A stretch of DNA of 64,000 bases from Candidatus Gemmiger faecavium. GTDB lineage: Bacteria > Bacillota > Clostridia > Oscillospirales > Ruminococcaceae. Where the stretch lies: NCBI GenBank assembly GCA_019114415.1, contig DXFO01000038.1, positions 57,366-121,365 on the forward strand, read 5' to 3'. The translations under genes and the position numbers were made by a program. Below, one piece after another: positions 26,922 to 35,016 of the stretch. Position 1 is the stretch's first letter. The number at the start of each line of letters is the position of its first letter. The notes below the pieces were generated by a model. That model was not told the origin of the DNA. It ran no database searches and was given only the letters and a program-made list of their open reading frames with translations.

Positions 26922-27021
26922 CAGGTCCACCTCCCTACTTAATGATTGAATGGTATATCAGTATACGTCTTTTTGGTGCATCCGTCAAGAGAAATTTGTC
27001 ACGCACGATTCAGACACTGCT

Positions 27022-27621
27022 TTACAGCTCGCCGCGCCCCTGCATTGCGCGGTAGATCGTCGTCTCGTCAGCATATTCCAGGCTGGAACCGACCGGCAAA
27101 CCATAGGCAAGCCGCGTGGTCTTGATTCCCAGCGGCTTTATCAGCTTGGCCAGGTACATAGCCGTAGCCTCGCCCTCCACCGTGGGGCTGGTTGCCATGA
27201 TGACCTCTTTGACAATGTCCGAATTCAAACGGGCAAGCAATTCCTTGACACAAAGCTGATCCGCACCAATGCCATCCATGGGAGAGATCAGGCCATGCAG
27301 GACATGATACAGGCCATTGTACTCATGGGTACGTTCAATCGACTGGATGTCCCGCGGGCTTTCCACCACGCAGATACAGGATCGGTCCCTCTTATTGGAA
27401 ACACAAATTTTGCAGAGTTCGCCCTCTGTATAATCCTGACACAGTCTGCAGCGATGCAGTCCTTTTTTGGCATGTTCAATGGCCTTTGCCAGTTCCATGG
27501 CCTGCTCATTCGTCATGGCCATGACTTCATATGCCATACGGGTAGCGCCTTTCCGGCCCACCCCGGGAAATCTGGCAAACTGATCGATCAGATTTTCCAG
27601 CGGCTCGACATTATGCGGCAT
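27022..27621 (-). CDS. recR: Recombination mediator RecR
   Basis: A 199-residue protein that loads RecA on gapped DNA with RecF/RecO. Helix-hairpin-helix LIDQFARFPGVGRKGATRMA at the N-terminus, the zinc finger CRLCQDYTEGELCKIC and the Toprim domain (CVVESPRDIQSIERTHEYNG) are intact. It lies 14 bases after ybaB in the conserved dnaX-ybaB-recR order. Confidence 0.96.
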   Translation of the reverse strand: MPHNVEPLENLIDQFARFPGVGRKGATRMAYEVMAMTNEQAMELAKAIEHAKKGLHRCRLCQDYTEGELCKICVSNKRDRSCICVVESPRDIQSIERTHEYNGLYHVLHGLISPMDGIGADQLCVKELLARLNSDIVKEVIMATSPTVEGEATAMYLAKLIKPLGIKTTRLAYGLPVGSSLEYADETTIYRAMQGRGEL

Positions 27622-27635
27622 GGTTTATCTACCTC

Positions 27636-27977
27636 TCAGCCGAGACCAGGGATATTCATGCCGCCGGTCATTTTTGCCATTTCCTCGTCGGCTTCCTTAT
27701 CCACGGCAGCAGTCGCGCTGTTCACTGCAGCGGCGACAAGGTCTTCCAGCATTTCGATATCGTCGGGATCCACAGCCTCCGGCTTGATCTTGACGGCAGT
27801 CACTTCATGCTTGCCGGTCATGGTAACCGTGACCAGCTCGCCGCTGGCAGTGCCGGTGTACTCCTTGGCTTCCAGTTCGGCCTGCTTTTCCCGAATGGCG
27901 TCCTGCATTTTCTGAACCTGACGCATCATAGCGTTGGGATCGGGACGGCCAAAGCCTTTGGGCATTCTTGCTTTCAT
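27636..27977 (-). CDS. ybaB: YbaB/EbfC nucleoid-associated protein
   Basis: A 113-residue DNA-binding protein forming a tweezer-like dimer. Family features: MMRQVQKMQDAIREKQAELE coiled coil, GTASGELVTVTMTGKHEVTAVKI beta hairpin and a C-terminal MTGGMNIPGLG. The start is set by AAGGAG 9 bases upstream of ATG 27977; the longer frame is non-coding. It sits between dnaX and recR as usual and probably has a nucleoid or replication-linked role. Confidence 0.94.
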   Translation of the reverse strand: MKARMPKGFGRPDPNAMMRQVQKMQDAIREKQAELEAKEYTGTASGELVTVTMTGKHEVTAVKIKPEAVDPDDIEMLEDLVAAAVNSATAAVDKEADEEMAKMTGGMNIPGLG

Positions 27978-28035
27978 AATCTGTAACTCCTTATCTGAAA
28001 TCATGTGTTCCGGCTTGTCACATTGGGATAAAGAT

Positions 28036-29715
28036 TTATTTATCTTCCACCACAACATCCACGCCGAGATTTTGCATTGCTTTAAGAGTATCCTCTACCG
28101 GCCGCACCTGCTGCCCTTCCGCATTGGTTTTGGGCTGCTCATAGGGGCCGATATTGCACCGGACACCGCTGACTTCAAAAATAATTGCTTTCAGCGTCTT
28201 GCCGGTTTCTTTATTTTTGCGCATATAATCGCGGAAGGTCTCGTTGCATGCGATCAACACGCGTTTGCCGTCATAATATGCGGTGCTTCCCCGCAAAAAC
28301 GAGCTAAGCGCCGGGTCCCGTTCCTGCAAGGTCTGGAGTACCGCACCCCAGGGTTCAAAAAGTTGCGGGGCGTGTACCTGGACCGGCGCCCGGTTTTCGG
28401 GTGCAGTCGCCACAGGCTGTACCGGGGCAGCCATCTCCGGCACAAACGGTGCAGGAGCAGCGACCGGTGCTGGCATCGACTCATAGCTTGGACTTGCTTC
28501 TGCCACAGGCACCGGCGCGGCCGGCTGCGGATATTCCACCTGTTGCGGAGCCGAAACGGGCGCCGACACAAACGGTGCAGGCTGTGCCGGTCCCGGCTGC
28601 GCAGCAACCGCAGGAGCGGCAACTACGACCGGTCTGGCTTCCGGCTGTGTCAGAGAAAAAATTGCAAGTTCCAGTTCGATGCGCTGGTCAGTGCCGCGCC
28701 CCATTTTTTCCAGAGCTTCCCCGAACGCCTCAATACCGCGCACGGCCTCTGCCTGAGGCATGGAGGTCCTGGCCGCGTAAGCAGCTTCCTCCTCGGGAGA
28801 TATGCCGGTGAGAAGCGCCGTTCCCTGGGGCAGGGATGCCAGCATCAGATTGCGGTAATGCCCCGCCAGCTCCACGCAAAGTCTGCGCATATCCACCGAT
28901 TTCTGGCGGAGTTCTGCGACTTTCTGGAGTGCAGTAACCGCATCTTTCCGGGCGATAGCGTCGCTGATTTCAAACAGATACGCGCGGTCCGTCACACCGG
29001 CCATTCGCCGGACAAGTTCCTCATCAACGCTGGTGCTGACGCCCGCACAGGTATCCAGAATGGACAGAGCGTCACGCATGGCGCCGTCCGCCAGACGTCC
29101 GATCAGCTTTGCAGCGCCCTCGGTCAGGTCAAAGTTTTCCTGTTCAGCCACATAGCGCAAGCGGCCCGCAATATCCTCCGCCGTGATGCGGGAGAAATCA
29201 TACCGCTGGCAGCGGCTCAGAATGGTGGCGGGAACCTTTTGCACTTCCGTCGTCGCCAGGATAAAAATAACGTGGGGCGGCGGCTCCTCCATTGTTTTGA
29301 GCAGCGCGTTGAACGCAGAGGTCGACAGCATGTGGACCTCGTCGATGATATAGACCTTATACTGGCAGACTGTAGGCAAAAAGGCGGTCTCGTCGCGCAG
29401 GTCACGGATATCATCCACGCTGTTGTTGGAAGCCGCGTCGATTTCCGACACATCAAGGACGGTACCGTCATCAATGCCGCGGCAGACTTCACATTCTCCG
29501 CAGGGGTCGGGGCTGGAATGATCCAGGCAGTTGATTGCCTTGGCAAAAATCTTTGCACAGGTCGTTTTGCCGGTGCCTCGTGTGCCGGTAAACAGATACG
29601 CATGTCCGATACGGCCCGCGGCGATCTGATTCTGCAGCGCCGTAACAATGGCATCCTGCCCGACGACATCCGCAAATTTCTGCGGACGCCATTTGCGGTA
29701 CAAGGCATGATACAT
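28036..29715 (-). CDS. dnaX: DNA polymerase III subunit gamma/tau
   Basis: A 559-residue clamp-loader ATPase. The N-terminus is YHALYRKWRPQKFADVVGQD, Walker A GTRGTGKTT, the zinc module CGECEVCRGI (with a further Cys before it) and the DEVHMLS box are present. A Pro/Ala/Val-rich linker of about 95 residues (near 375-465) separates the clamp-loader core from a small C-terminal domain. The ATG at 29715 follows GGGAGG. I did not find a convincing frameshift signal for a separate gamma form. The SRP RNA gene lies directly upstream on the same strand. Confidence 0.95.
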   Translation of the reverse strand: MYHALYRKWRPQKFADVVGQDAIVTALQNQIAAGRIGHAYLFTGTRGTGKTTCAKIFAKAINCLDHSSPDPCGECEVCRGIDDGTVLDVSEIDAASNNSVDDIRDLRDETAFLPTVCQYKVYIIDEVHMLSTSAFNALLKTMEEPPPHVIFILATTEVQKVPATILSRCQRYDFSRITAEDIAGRLRYVAEQENFDLTEGAAKLIGRLADGAMRDALSILDTCAGVSTSVDEELVRRMAGVTDRAYLFEISDAIARKDAVTALQKVAELRQKSVDMRRLCVELAGHYRNLMLASLPQGTALLTGISPEEEAAYAARTSMPQAEAVRGIEAFGEALEKMGRGTDQRIELELAIFSLTQPEARPVVVAAPAVAAQPGPAQPAPFVSAPVSAPQQVEYPQPAAPVPVAEASPSYESMPAPVAAPAPFVPEMAAPVQPVATAPENRAPVQVHAPQLFEPWGAVLQTLQERDPALSSFLRGSTAYYDGKRVLIACNETFRDYMRKNKETGKTLKAIIFEVSGVRCNIGPYEQPKTNAEGQQVRPVEDTLKAMQNLGVDVVVEDK

Positions 29716-29751
29716 CTGCACGCACCTCCCCTGCTTCACGGCAAAAAATAA

Positions 29752-29937
29752 ACGGACCGGGATGCGCGGGGGTGTGCCCCGCGGCTGCGCTGCTTTGCAT
29801 ACGGATGCAGGCTTGCCGCGGCGCCGGGTACGCACTGCTTAATGCTGCTCGGTTCCCCGCCTGACATGGTTCACAGGGCACCCGCGCACGGGGCCCGCAT
29901 CCGTATGCAAAACAGCGCAAATACAGCCCTGTCCGCT
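29752..29937 (-). ncRNA. ffs: Signal recognition particle RNA
   Basis: The universally conserved domain IV is clear on the minus strand: ATGTCAGG, the CGG-GGAA-CCG tetraloop stem, then AGCAGCATTAAG. Long helices extend it: TTTGCATACGGATGC pairs with GCATCCGTATGCAAA, and the outer CGGACAGGG pairs with CCCGGTCCG before a TTTATTTTTT tail. The RNA is about 185 nt with no Alu domain motif, intermediate between 4.5S-like and the long Bacillus form. A GC-rich side hairpin (CGCGGGG-CACA-CCCCGCG) interrupts the 3' strand. Location upstream of dnaX is the classical one in Firmicutes. Confidence 0.85.
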
Positions 29938-29943
29938 TTTGTT

Positions 29944-29972
29944 ATTATACAATACCCCGCGCATAAATGCAA
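29944..29972 (-). promoter_or_regulatory. Promoter of the SRP RNA
   Basis: TTGCAT, 17 bases, TATAAT on the minus strand; transcription would start about 7 bases later at 29937, agreeing with the 5' end of the outer helix. Confidence 0.65.
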
Positions 29973-30000
29973 GTAGCCCCCGGCGCGGCTTTGTCAAAAA

Positions 30001-32400
30001 TCAAGAAAAGATCTGCTTGGCATAGTCTGCGCTGGCCTTGGCGTCCTTGGCATAGAAATCTGCACCGATCTGGCGGGCATACTCCGGCGTCAGCACTGCG
30101 CCGCCGACCATTACCTTGCAGTTCAAGCCGGCCTCATGCAGCGCCTCAATGGTCTCCTGCATGCTTGCCACAGTGGTCGTCATCAGCGCGGAAAGTCCCA
30201 CCAGCGGCGCACCGGTGTCCCGGACCGCCTGCACCACCGTCTCCGGAGGAACATCGCGTCCCAGGTCCAGCACGTCATACCCGTAGTTTTCCAGGATGAC
30301 CCGCACGATATTCTTGCCAATGTCATGGACATCCCCTTTGACCGTTGCCAAGACGATACGGCCGCGGCTCTCCCCCTGGGTTCCGGAAGATGCAATCGCT
30401 TCTTTCACCAGATCAAAGGCAGCCTGCGCCGCTGATGCCGACTGCAGAAGCTGCGGCAGGAAAATCGTCCCCTTTTCAAATCCATCGCCCACCGCATCCA
30501 GCGCCGGGATCAGAGTCTCATTGACAAGAGTCAGCGGTTCGGTAACGGCAAGCGCCTGCCGCGCAGCAGCCTTGGCTTCTACCTTCAGGCCGCGGCGCAC
30601 TGCATCAAACAGGGACATCTGTCCGTCCGCCGCCTGAGGCTGAGCCGCCGCCTGTGTTTTGATAGACTGGGTCGTTTCCACCTGTACCCCAGCGTAGGCT
30701 TCGATATAGTCCGCACTCTTTTCATCCTGAGACGTCAGAACACGGAAGGCACGTACCGCGCCCATCATTTCCGGGGTGTTGGGGTTGATGATGGCAAGGT
30801 CAAGCCCCGCCTGCATAGCCATCGTCAAAAAAGCCGAGTTCAAATATCCGCGGCAGGGCATTCCAAAACTGATGTTGGATACACCAAGCACCGTCCGCAC
30901 ACCGAGTTCACGCTTGCAGCGGCTGAGCGCTTCCAGCGTCTGCATGGCGCCTTCCTGCTGCGCACTGGCAGTCAGCGTCAGGCAGTCAATGTAAATGTCC
31001 TCTTTGGGGATTCCCGCAGCCTCCGCCGCGCACACGATGCGCCTGGCAATGGCAACCCGCTCATCAGCCGTTTTGGGGATACCGTTTTCATCCAGAGTCA
31101 GGCCGACCACTGCGGCGCCATACTTTTTGCACAGCGGCAGGATCGCGTCCAGAACTGTCTGCTCCCCGTTGACCGAGTTGACAATGGGTTTGCCATTGTA
31201 AATACGCAGAGCACTGGCCAAAGCCTTAGGATTGGAAGAATCCAGCTGCAGCGGCAGATCGGTAACGCTTTGCAGTTCTTTCACAAGATGGGTCAGCACT
31301 GCCGTCTCATCAATACCGGGCAGTCCCGCGTTCACATCCAGCACCTGCGCGCCTGCCTCCGCCTGAGAAACCGCCTGCGAGCAAGGGTATGCAGAGTCTC
31401 CCTCCCGCAGGGCCTGCTGCAGACGCTTTTTGCCGGTAGGGTTGATGCGTTCTCCCACCACCGTGATGCCATTGACCTCCACGCACCGGACCGGCGTGCA
31501 GAGAACGCTCTTTTTGACAGGGATTTTCTGGGCCGGGGTCTTGCCTGCAAAGGTATCCCGCAAGCCCCGGATAAATTCGGGGGTGCTGCCGCAGCATCCG
31601 CCCACCATGGAAACGCCGGTGGGAAGATATTCCAGCATATCCCGTGCAAATTCTTCCGGCGTAATATCATAGCTGCCGTCAGGGTTGGGCAACCCCGCAT
31701 TGGGTTTTACAAACACCGGCATTCCCGCGGGGACGCAGCGGCAAAGGCGTTTGGCAAAGGGCAAAATCTCCACCGGTCCCAGCGAGCAGTTGATGCCAAT
31801 TCCATCCACGCCCAAACCTGCCGCAGTGGCGGCAAAGCTCTCCACCGTGCAGCCTGTAAAGGTACGGCCGCGGCTTTCAAAGCTCATGGACACGAGAACC
31901 GGAAGGTCGCTGTTTTCCTTGGCCGCCAGAATGGCCGCTTTCAGTTCATACAGGTCGGTCATGGTCTCCAGCACGATCAAATCGGCACCTGCATGGACAC
32001 CTGCCCGCACCATATCCGCAAACTGTGCACAGGCATCTTCAAATTCCAAGGTGCCTGCCGGAGCCAGCAGCTCCCCTAAAGGGCCGATATCCAGCGCAAC
32101 CAATGCGCCCGTTGTGTCAGCAGCCCGGCGGGCGCAGTCAATGGATGCAGATACGACCTGCTCCACCGTATACCCGGTCCCATCCAATTTTTTGGGATTG
32201 GCACCGAAGGTATTGGCAAACAAAATATCCGCACCGGCAGCGGCATAATCCCTGTGTATCGCTTCCAGAATATCGGGCATCAAAAAAGCTGCCAGTTCCG
32301 GCTTTTGGCCGGTGCGCAGTCCCCGCTGCGTCAGCTGGGTGCCCATTGCACCGTCAAGCAAAATGAAGCGTTTGCGTTCAAACAGTTCAGGCAGTTTCAC
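30001..32400 (-). CDS. metH: Cobalamin-dependent methionine synthase lacking reactivation domain
   Basis: A 799-residue MetH: homocysteine S-methyltransferase barrel (about 1-290, zinc ligands in GINCSLGP and GGCCGSTPEF), methyltetrahydrofolate-binding barrel (VVGERINPTGKKRLQQAL, about 310-570), helical cap (about 600-680) and cobalamin domain with DVHDIGKNIV (the axial His motif). The AdoMet-dependent reactivation domain is missing but is encoded as a separate protein just upstream. The start is GTG at 32400, 7 bases after GAGGGGG, overlapping the activation gene by 14 bases. It makes methionine from homocysteine with methyl groups supplied by MetF. Confidence 0.94.
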   Translation of the reverse strand: MKLPELFERKRFILLDGAMGTQLTQRGLRTGQKPELAAFLMPDILEAIHRDYAAAGADILFANTFGANPKKLDGTGYTVEQVVSASIDCARRAADTTGALVALDIGPLGELLAPAGTLEFEDACAQFADMVRAGVHAGADLIVLETMTDLYELKAAILAAKENSDLPVLVSMSFESRGRTFTGCTVESFAATAAGLGVDGIGINCSLGPVEILPFAKRLCRCVPAGMPVFVKPNAGLPNPDGSYDITPEEFARDMLEYLPTGVSMVGGCCGSTPEFIRGLRDTFAGKTPAQKIPVKKSVLCTPVRCVEVNGITVVGERINPTGKKRLQQALREGDSAYPCSQAVSQAEAGAQVLDVNAGLPGIDETAVLTHLVKELQSVTDLPLQLDSSNPKALASALRIYNGKPIVNSVNGEQTVLDAILPLCKKYGAAVVGLTLDENGIPKTADERVAIARRIVCAAEAAGIPKEDIYIDCLTLTASAQQEGAMQTLEALSRCKRELGVRTVLGVSNISFGMPCRGYLNSAFLTMAMQAGLDLAIINPNTPEMMGAVRAFRVLTSQDEKSADYIEAYAGVQVETTQSIKTQAAAQPQAADGQMSLFDAVRRGLKVEAKAAARQALAVTEPLTLVNETLIPALDAVGDGFEKGTIFLPQLLQSASAAQAAFDLVKEAIASSGTQGESRGRIVLATVKGDVHDIGKNIVRVILENYGYDVLDLGRDVPPETVVQAVRDTGAPLVGLSALMTTTVASMQETIEALHEAGLNCKVMVGGAVLTPEYARQIGADFYAKDAKASADYAKQIFS

Positions 32401-33049
32401 AGGTAATCCCCCTCTTTCGATATGCACAGGTCTCACGCAGCACACAGTGCGCACAGCCTGCCCGGGCTCCGGTGACCGGATGGTCCGCCGTTCCCAGAAT
32501 CGCCGTCACACTTTTGCGCGGCGCCATCAAATGTTCTTTTGTCACGCACAAACCGATCCCGCGCACGGTATCCAAAGACAAGCACAGATCGTCCTGCAAG
32601 GCAAGCGGGCAGTCGCCGTATCCCGGCGAATAGCGTCCCGTCATAAAACGTTTTTTTTGATCCTGTTCCCGGCGGATCTGCTCTTCCATTTCATCGCACA
32701 CCGCCTCCATCAGGACCGAGGCCGCAGCATCTGCCACAGCCCCCAGTGCGATATCTTTCATGCACAGCCTGCGCAGCAGTGCATCCACCGCACTGCCCAG
32801 CGTGACTGCCATCAGCACAACACCGTCGCATCCCGCAAGATGCCTGGCAATGTCCTCCCCTGCATTTTGGAGCCACGCCGGAGATTCGGGAAATTCCCGC
32901 CATGTTCCCCGAGGGGTGCAAGCCCCACGAAGTTCCTGTTCTGCCATCCGCAGCAAGGATTCCGTATTTTCATCCGGCTGCCAGTCTGCAGCGCCGAGAT
33001 AGCGCAGCGTTGCAGCGTAGTCCAGTGTTTTGGGCAGAACAAGTTCCAT
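32387..33049 (-). CDS. Stand-alone methionine synthase activation-domain protein
   Basis: A 220-residue protein matching the C-terminal AdoMet-binding domain of full-length MetH. The hallmark is TGRYSPGYGDCPLALQDDL (RxxxGYG motif). It would reductively methylate oxidised cob(II)alamin on the truncated MetH encoded next. The last 25 residues carry CAHCVLRETCAYRKRGITC, four closely spaced cysteines that might bind a metal or Fe-S cluster. The ATG at 33049 follows GGAAGGAAA. It sits between metF and metH and overlaps metH by 14 bases, so stoichiometric expression is likely. Confidence 0.9.
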   Translation of the reverse strand: MELVLPKTLDYAATLRYLGAADWQPDENTESLLRMAEQELRGACTPRGTWREFPESPAWLQNAGEDIARHLAGCDGVVLMAVTLGSAVDALLRRLCMKDIALGAVADAAASVLMEAVCDEMEEQIRREQDQKKRFMTGRYSPGYGDCPLALQDDLCLSLDTVRGIGLCVTKEHLMAPRKSVTAILGTADHPVTGARAGCAHCVLRETCAYRKRGITCETA

Positions 33050-33071
33050 TAAAATTTCCTTCCGTTTTTGT

Positions 33072-33944
33072 TTATGCTTTGGGCAAAAGATCCCGGATGC
33101 CGTCATAGACTTCCGCCGCCACAGATGCATCATTCATGGCATAGAGATGTACGCCGTCTGCTCCACCTTCGATCAGATCCCGCAGCTGATTGACCGCGTA
33201 CTCCACGCCGGCTTTATGCAGCGATTCGGGGTCGTCCTGCCAGCGGGAGATCATGCGGGTAAACTCGGACGGCAGGCTGGCGCTGGAAAGCGCCACCGTC
33301 CGCTCCACCTGGCTGCGGCGTACGATCGGCATAACACCCGCCGAAACCGGCAGCGTGATACCCGCCTTGCGTGCCATGTTGAGGAAGCGGTAGAAATGGC
33401 CGTTGTCAAAAAACAGCTGAGTCACCAGATGGTGCGCGCCGTTTTCCTGCTTATAACGCAGATTGGCAACGTCCTGGAGCAGCGTGGCCGCCTCCGGGTG
33501 GCCCTCGGGATAGCAGGCACCGGACACATCCATGTCAGGCGCCGTCTGACGGATATATGCCATCAGATCGCTGGCATGGTGAAAGTCCGGGCTTTCCGGG
33601 CGCAGCGGCGTACGATCCCCGCGCAAGACCAGTACATTGGAGACGCCGGCAGCCCGTAGTTTTTCCAGCAGAGCTGTGGCAGAAGCCTTGTCACTGCCCA
33701 TACAGATAATGTGAGCCAAAGGCAGGATCCCCAGCTCCTCCTGCAGGAAGTTTGCCACCTCAACCGTCGAAACGCCGCCCGCAGAGCCGCCAGCCCCATA
33801 TGTAACGCTGATGAAATCCGGCGAAAGTTCCTTCATCCGGCGCAGGGTCTGCTGCATGGCAGCAAACTGCGTGGTCTGCTTCGGCGGGAAGCACTCGATG
33901 GAAAATACACAGCTTTTGTTCTGAAACAACTCCGAAATTTTCAT
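33072..33944 (-). CDS. metF: Methylenetetrahydrofolate reductase
   Basis: A 290-residue FAD-containing TIM barrel that reduces 5,10-methylene-THF to 5-methyl-THF. Motifs: SIECFPPKQ near the N-terminus (catalytic Glu), FISVTYGAGGS and HLVTQLFFDN. It is the first of three one-carbon genes (metF, activation protein, metH) with gaps of 22 bases or overlaps. The electron donor in anaerobes may be ferredoxin rather than NADH; that cannot be told here. Confidence 0.95.
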   Translation of the reverse strand: MKISELFQNKSCVFSIECFPPKQTTQFAAMQQTLRRMKELSPDFISVTYGAGGSAGGVSTVEVANFLQEELGILPLAHIICMGSDKASATALLEKLRAAGVSNVLVLRGDRTPLRPESPDFHHASDLMAYIRQTAPDMDVSGACYPEGHPEAATLLQDVANLRYKQENGAHHLVTQLFFDNGHFYRFLNMARKAGITLPVSAGVMPIVRRSQVERTVALSSASLPSEFTRMISRWQDDPESLHKAGVEYAVNQLRDLIEGGADGVHLYAMNDASVAAEVYDGIRDLLPKA

Positions 33945-33985
33945 AAACTTCTGCTCCTTTGTTTGTTTTCCTCACCCAACTCTAT

Positions 33986-34996
33986 TTATGCGGCCTGGTC
34001 GGCTTCCTGGTTTTCCCATGCCGTACCGTCCACTTGCAATGTTCCGTCACGCAGGACTACTGTCACCGTCCCGTCCAAATCGGTCCGGTAAAACTCAGCA
34101 CCAATGTTCTGGATGCGTTCCACCACTTCGGCGTGGGGATGCCCGTAATCATTGTCCAGCCCGCAGCTAGCCACAACGATCTCGGGCCGGACTGCCGCCA
34201 GAAACGCCTCCGTATTGGAGGTATTGGAACCGTGATGTCCGGCTTTGAGTAAGTCGGTGTCCAGTCCAAACCAGTATCGTTCCAGCAGCTGTTCTTCTAC
34301 TTCTTCCTCTGCATCACCTGTATCCATAAAGGAAAACGATCCCGCCGTAAAGCGCAGGCACAGCGAAAGATTGTTCAAATTGTCACCAGCTTCCTCCGGC
34401 GTCGGCGCCAGCAGGACCTCCAGCTGTCCTGTTCCAAGAACATATTTGTCTCCTGTGGATGCCTCGACGGTATCCGTGCCACACTGCTGCGCCGCATCCA
34501 GCGTGCGCTCCAATGTGGCGGATTCCTCATTCAAGCCCTCCAGCTGTGGGAGAATCAGTGTTTCAGTGGGAAACGTCTCCAGAACTGCGGCCATCCCGCC
34601 TGCATGGTCAGCGTGGGGATGCGTCATGACAACATAGGTGAGTTTTTCCACCCCGGCACTTTCCAGGCTGCGCAAAAGGGACTCTTCGGACTCGGCCGTT
34701 CCTGCATCGATCAGGCAAAATTCACCGTCCTGGCAGATCAGCACGGCATCTCCCTGGCCAACGTCAAGAAAGCTCACCGACGTATCGCCGGATGCAATCA
34801 GGTCCCGGTCCGGTGCGCTGCTTTCGATCCCCAGACGATCATACAATTCATCCCAGGTCGGAAGTGTGCCCTGCCCGCCGCCGTACTCAACAACAAATGC
34901 CGCCAGCACAACACAGACGGCCAGCACAGGTACAAGCACTGAAATTGCCTTGTTCAAAAAGCCCACACTGCGTCTGCGTTTTCGTCTGCGCGGCAT
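33986..34996 (-). CDS. Membrane-anchored ComEC-like metallo-beta-lactamase-fold hydrolase
   Basis: A 336-residue protein: basic N-terminus (PRRRKRRRS), one membrane helix at about residues 18-38, and an extracytoplasmic metallo-beta-lactamase domain. Metal motifs are THPHADHAGG, a later Asp in FMDTGDAEEE, and AGHHGSNTSNTEAF. The layout matches the C-terminal hydrolase domain of ComEC/Rec2 without the channel. Relatives are often annotated as ComEC-like competence or nucleotidase proteins; activity on DNA or nucleotides outside the cell is inferred. It lies 20 bases after ftsK. Confidence 0.85.
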   Translation of the reverse strand: MPRRRKRRRSVGFLNKAISVLVPVLAVCVVLAAFVVEYGGGQGTLPTWDELYDRLGIESSAPDRDLIASGDTSVSFLDVGQGDAVLICQDGEFCLIDAGTAESEESLLRSLESAGVEKLTYVVMTHPHADHAGGMAAVLETFPTETLILPQLEGLNEESATLERTLDAAQQCGTDTVEASTGDKYVLGTGQLEVLLAPTPEEAGDNLNNLSLCLRFTAGSFSFMDTGDAEEEVEEQLLERYWFGLDTDLLKAGHHGSNTSNTEAFLAAVRPEIVVASCGLDNDYGHPHAEVVERIQNIGAEFYRTDLDGTVTVVLRDGTLQVDGTAWENQEADQAA

Positions 34997-35016
34997 AAGG
35001 TTTCCTTTCTTGTGTC

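Noticed and set aside
28254..28622. A separate Arg-rich minus-strand gene inside dnaX
   Set aside because: It is a frame-shifted reading of the Pro/Ala-rich dnaX linker; no start signal and extreme composition.
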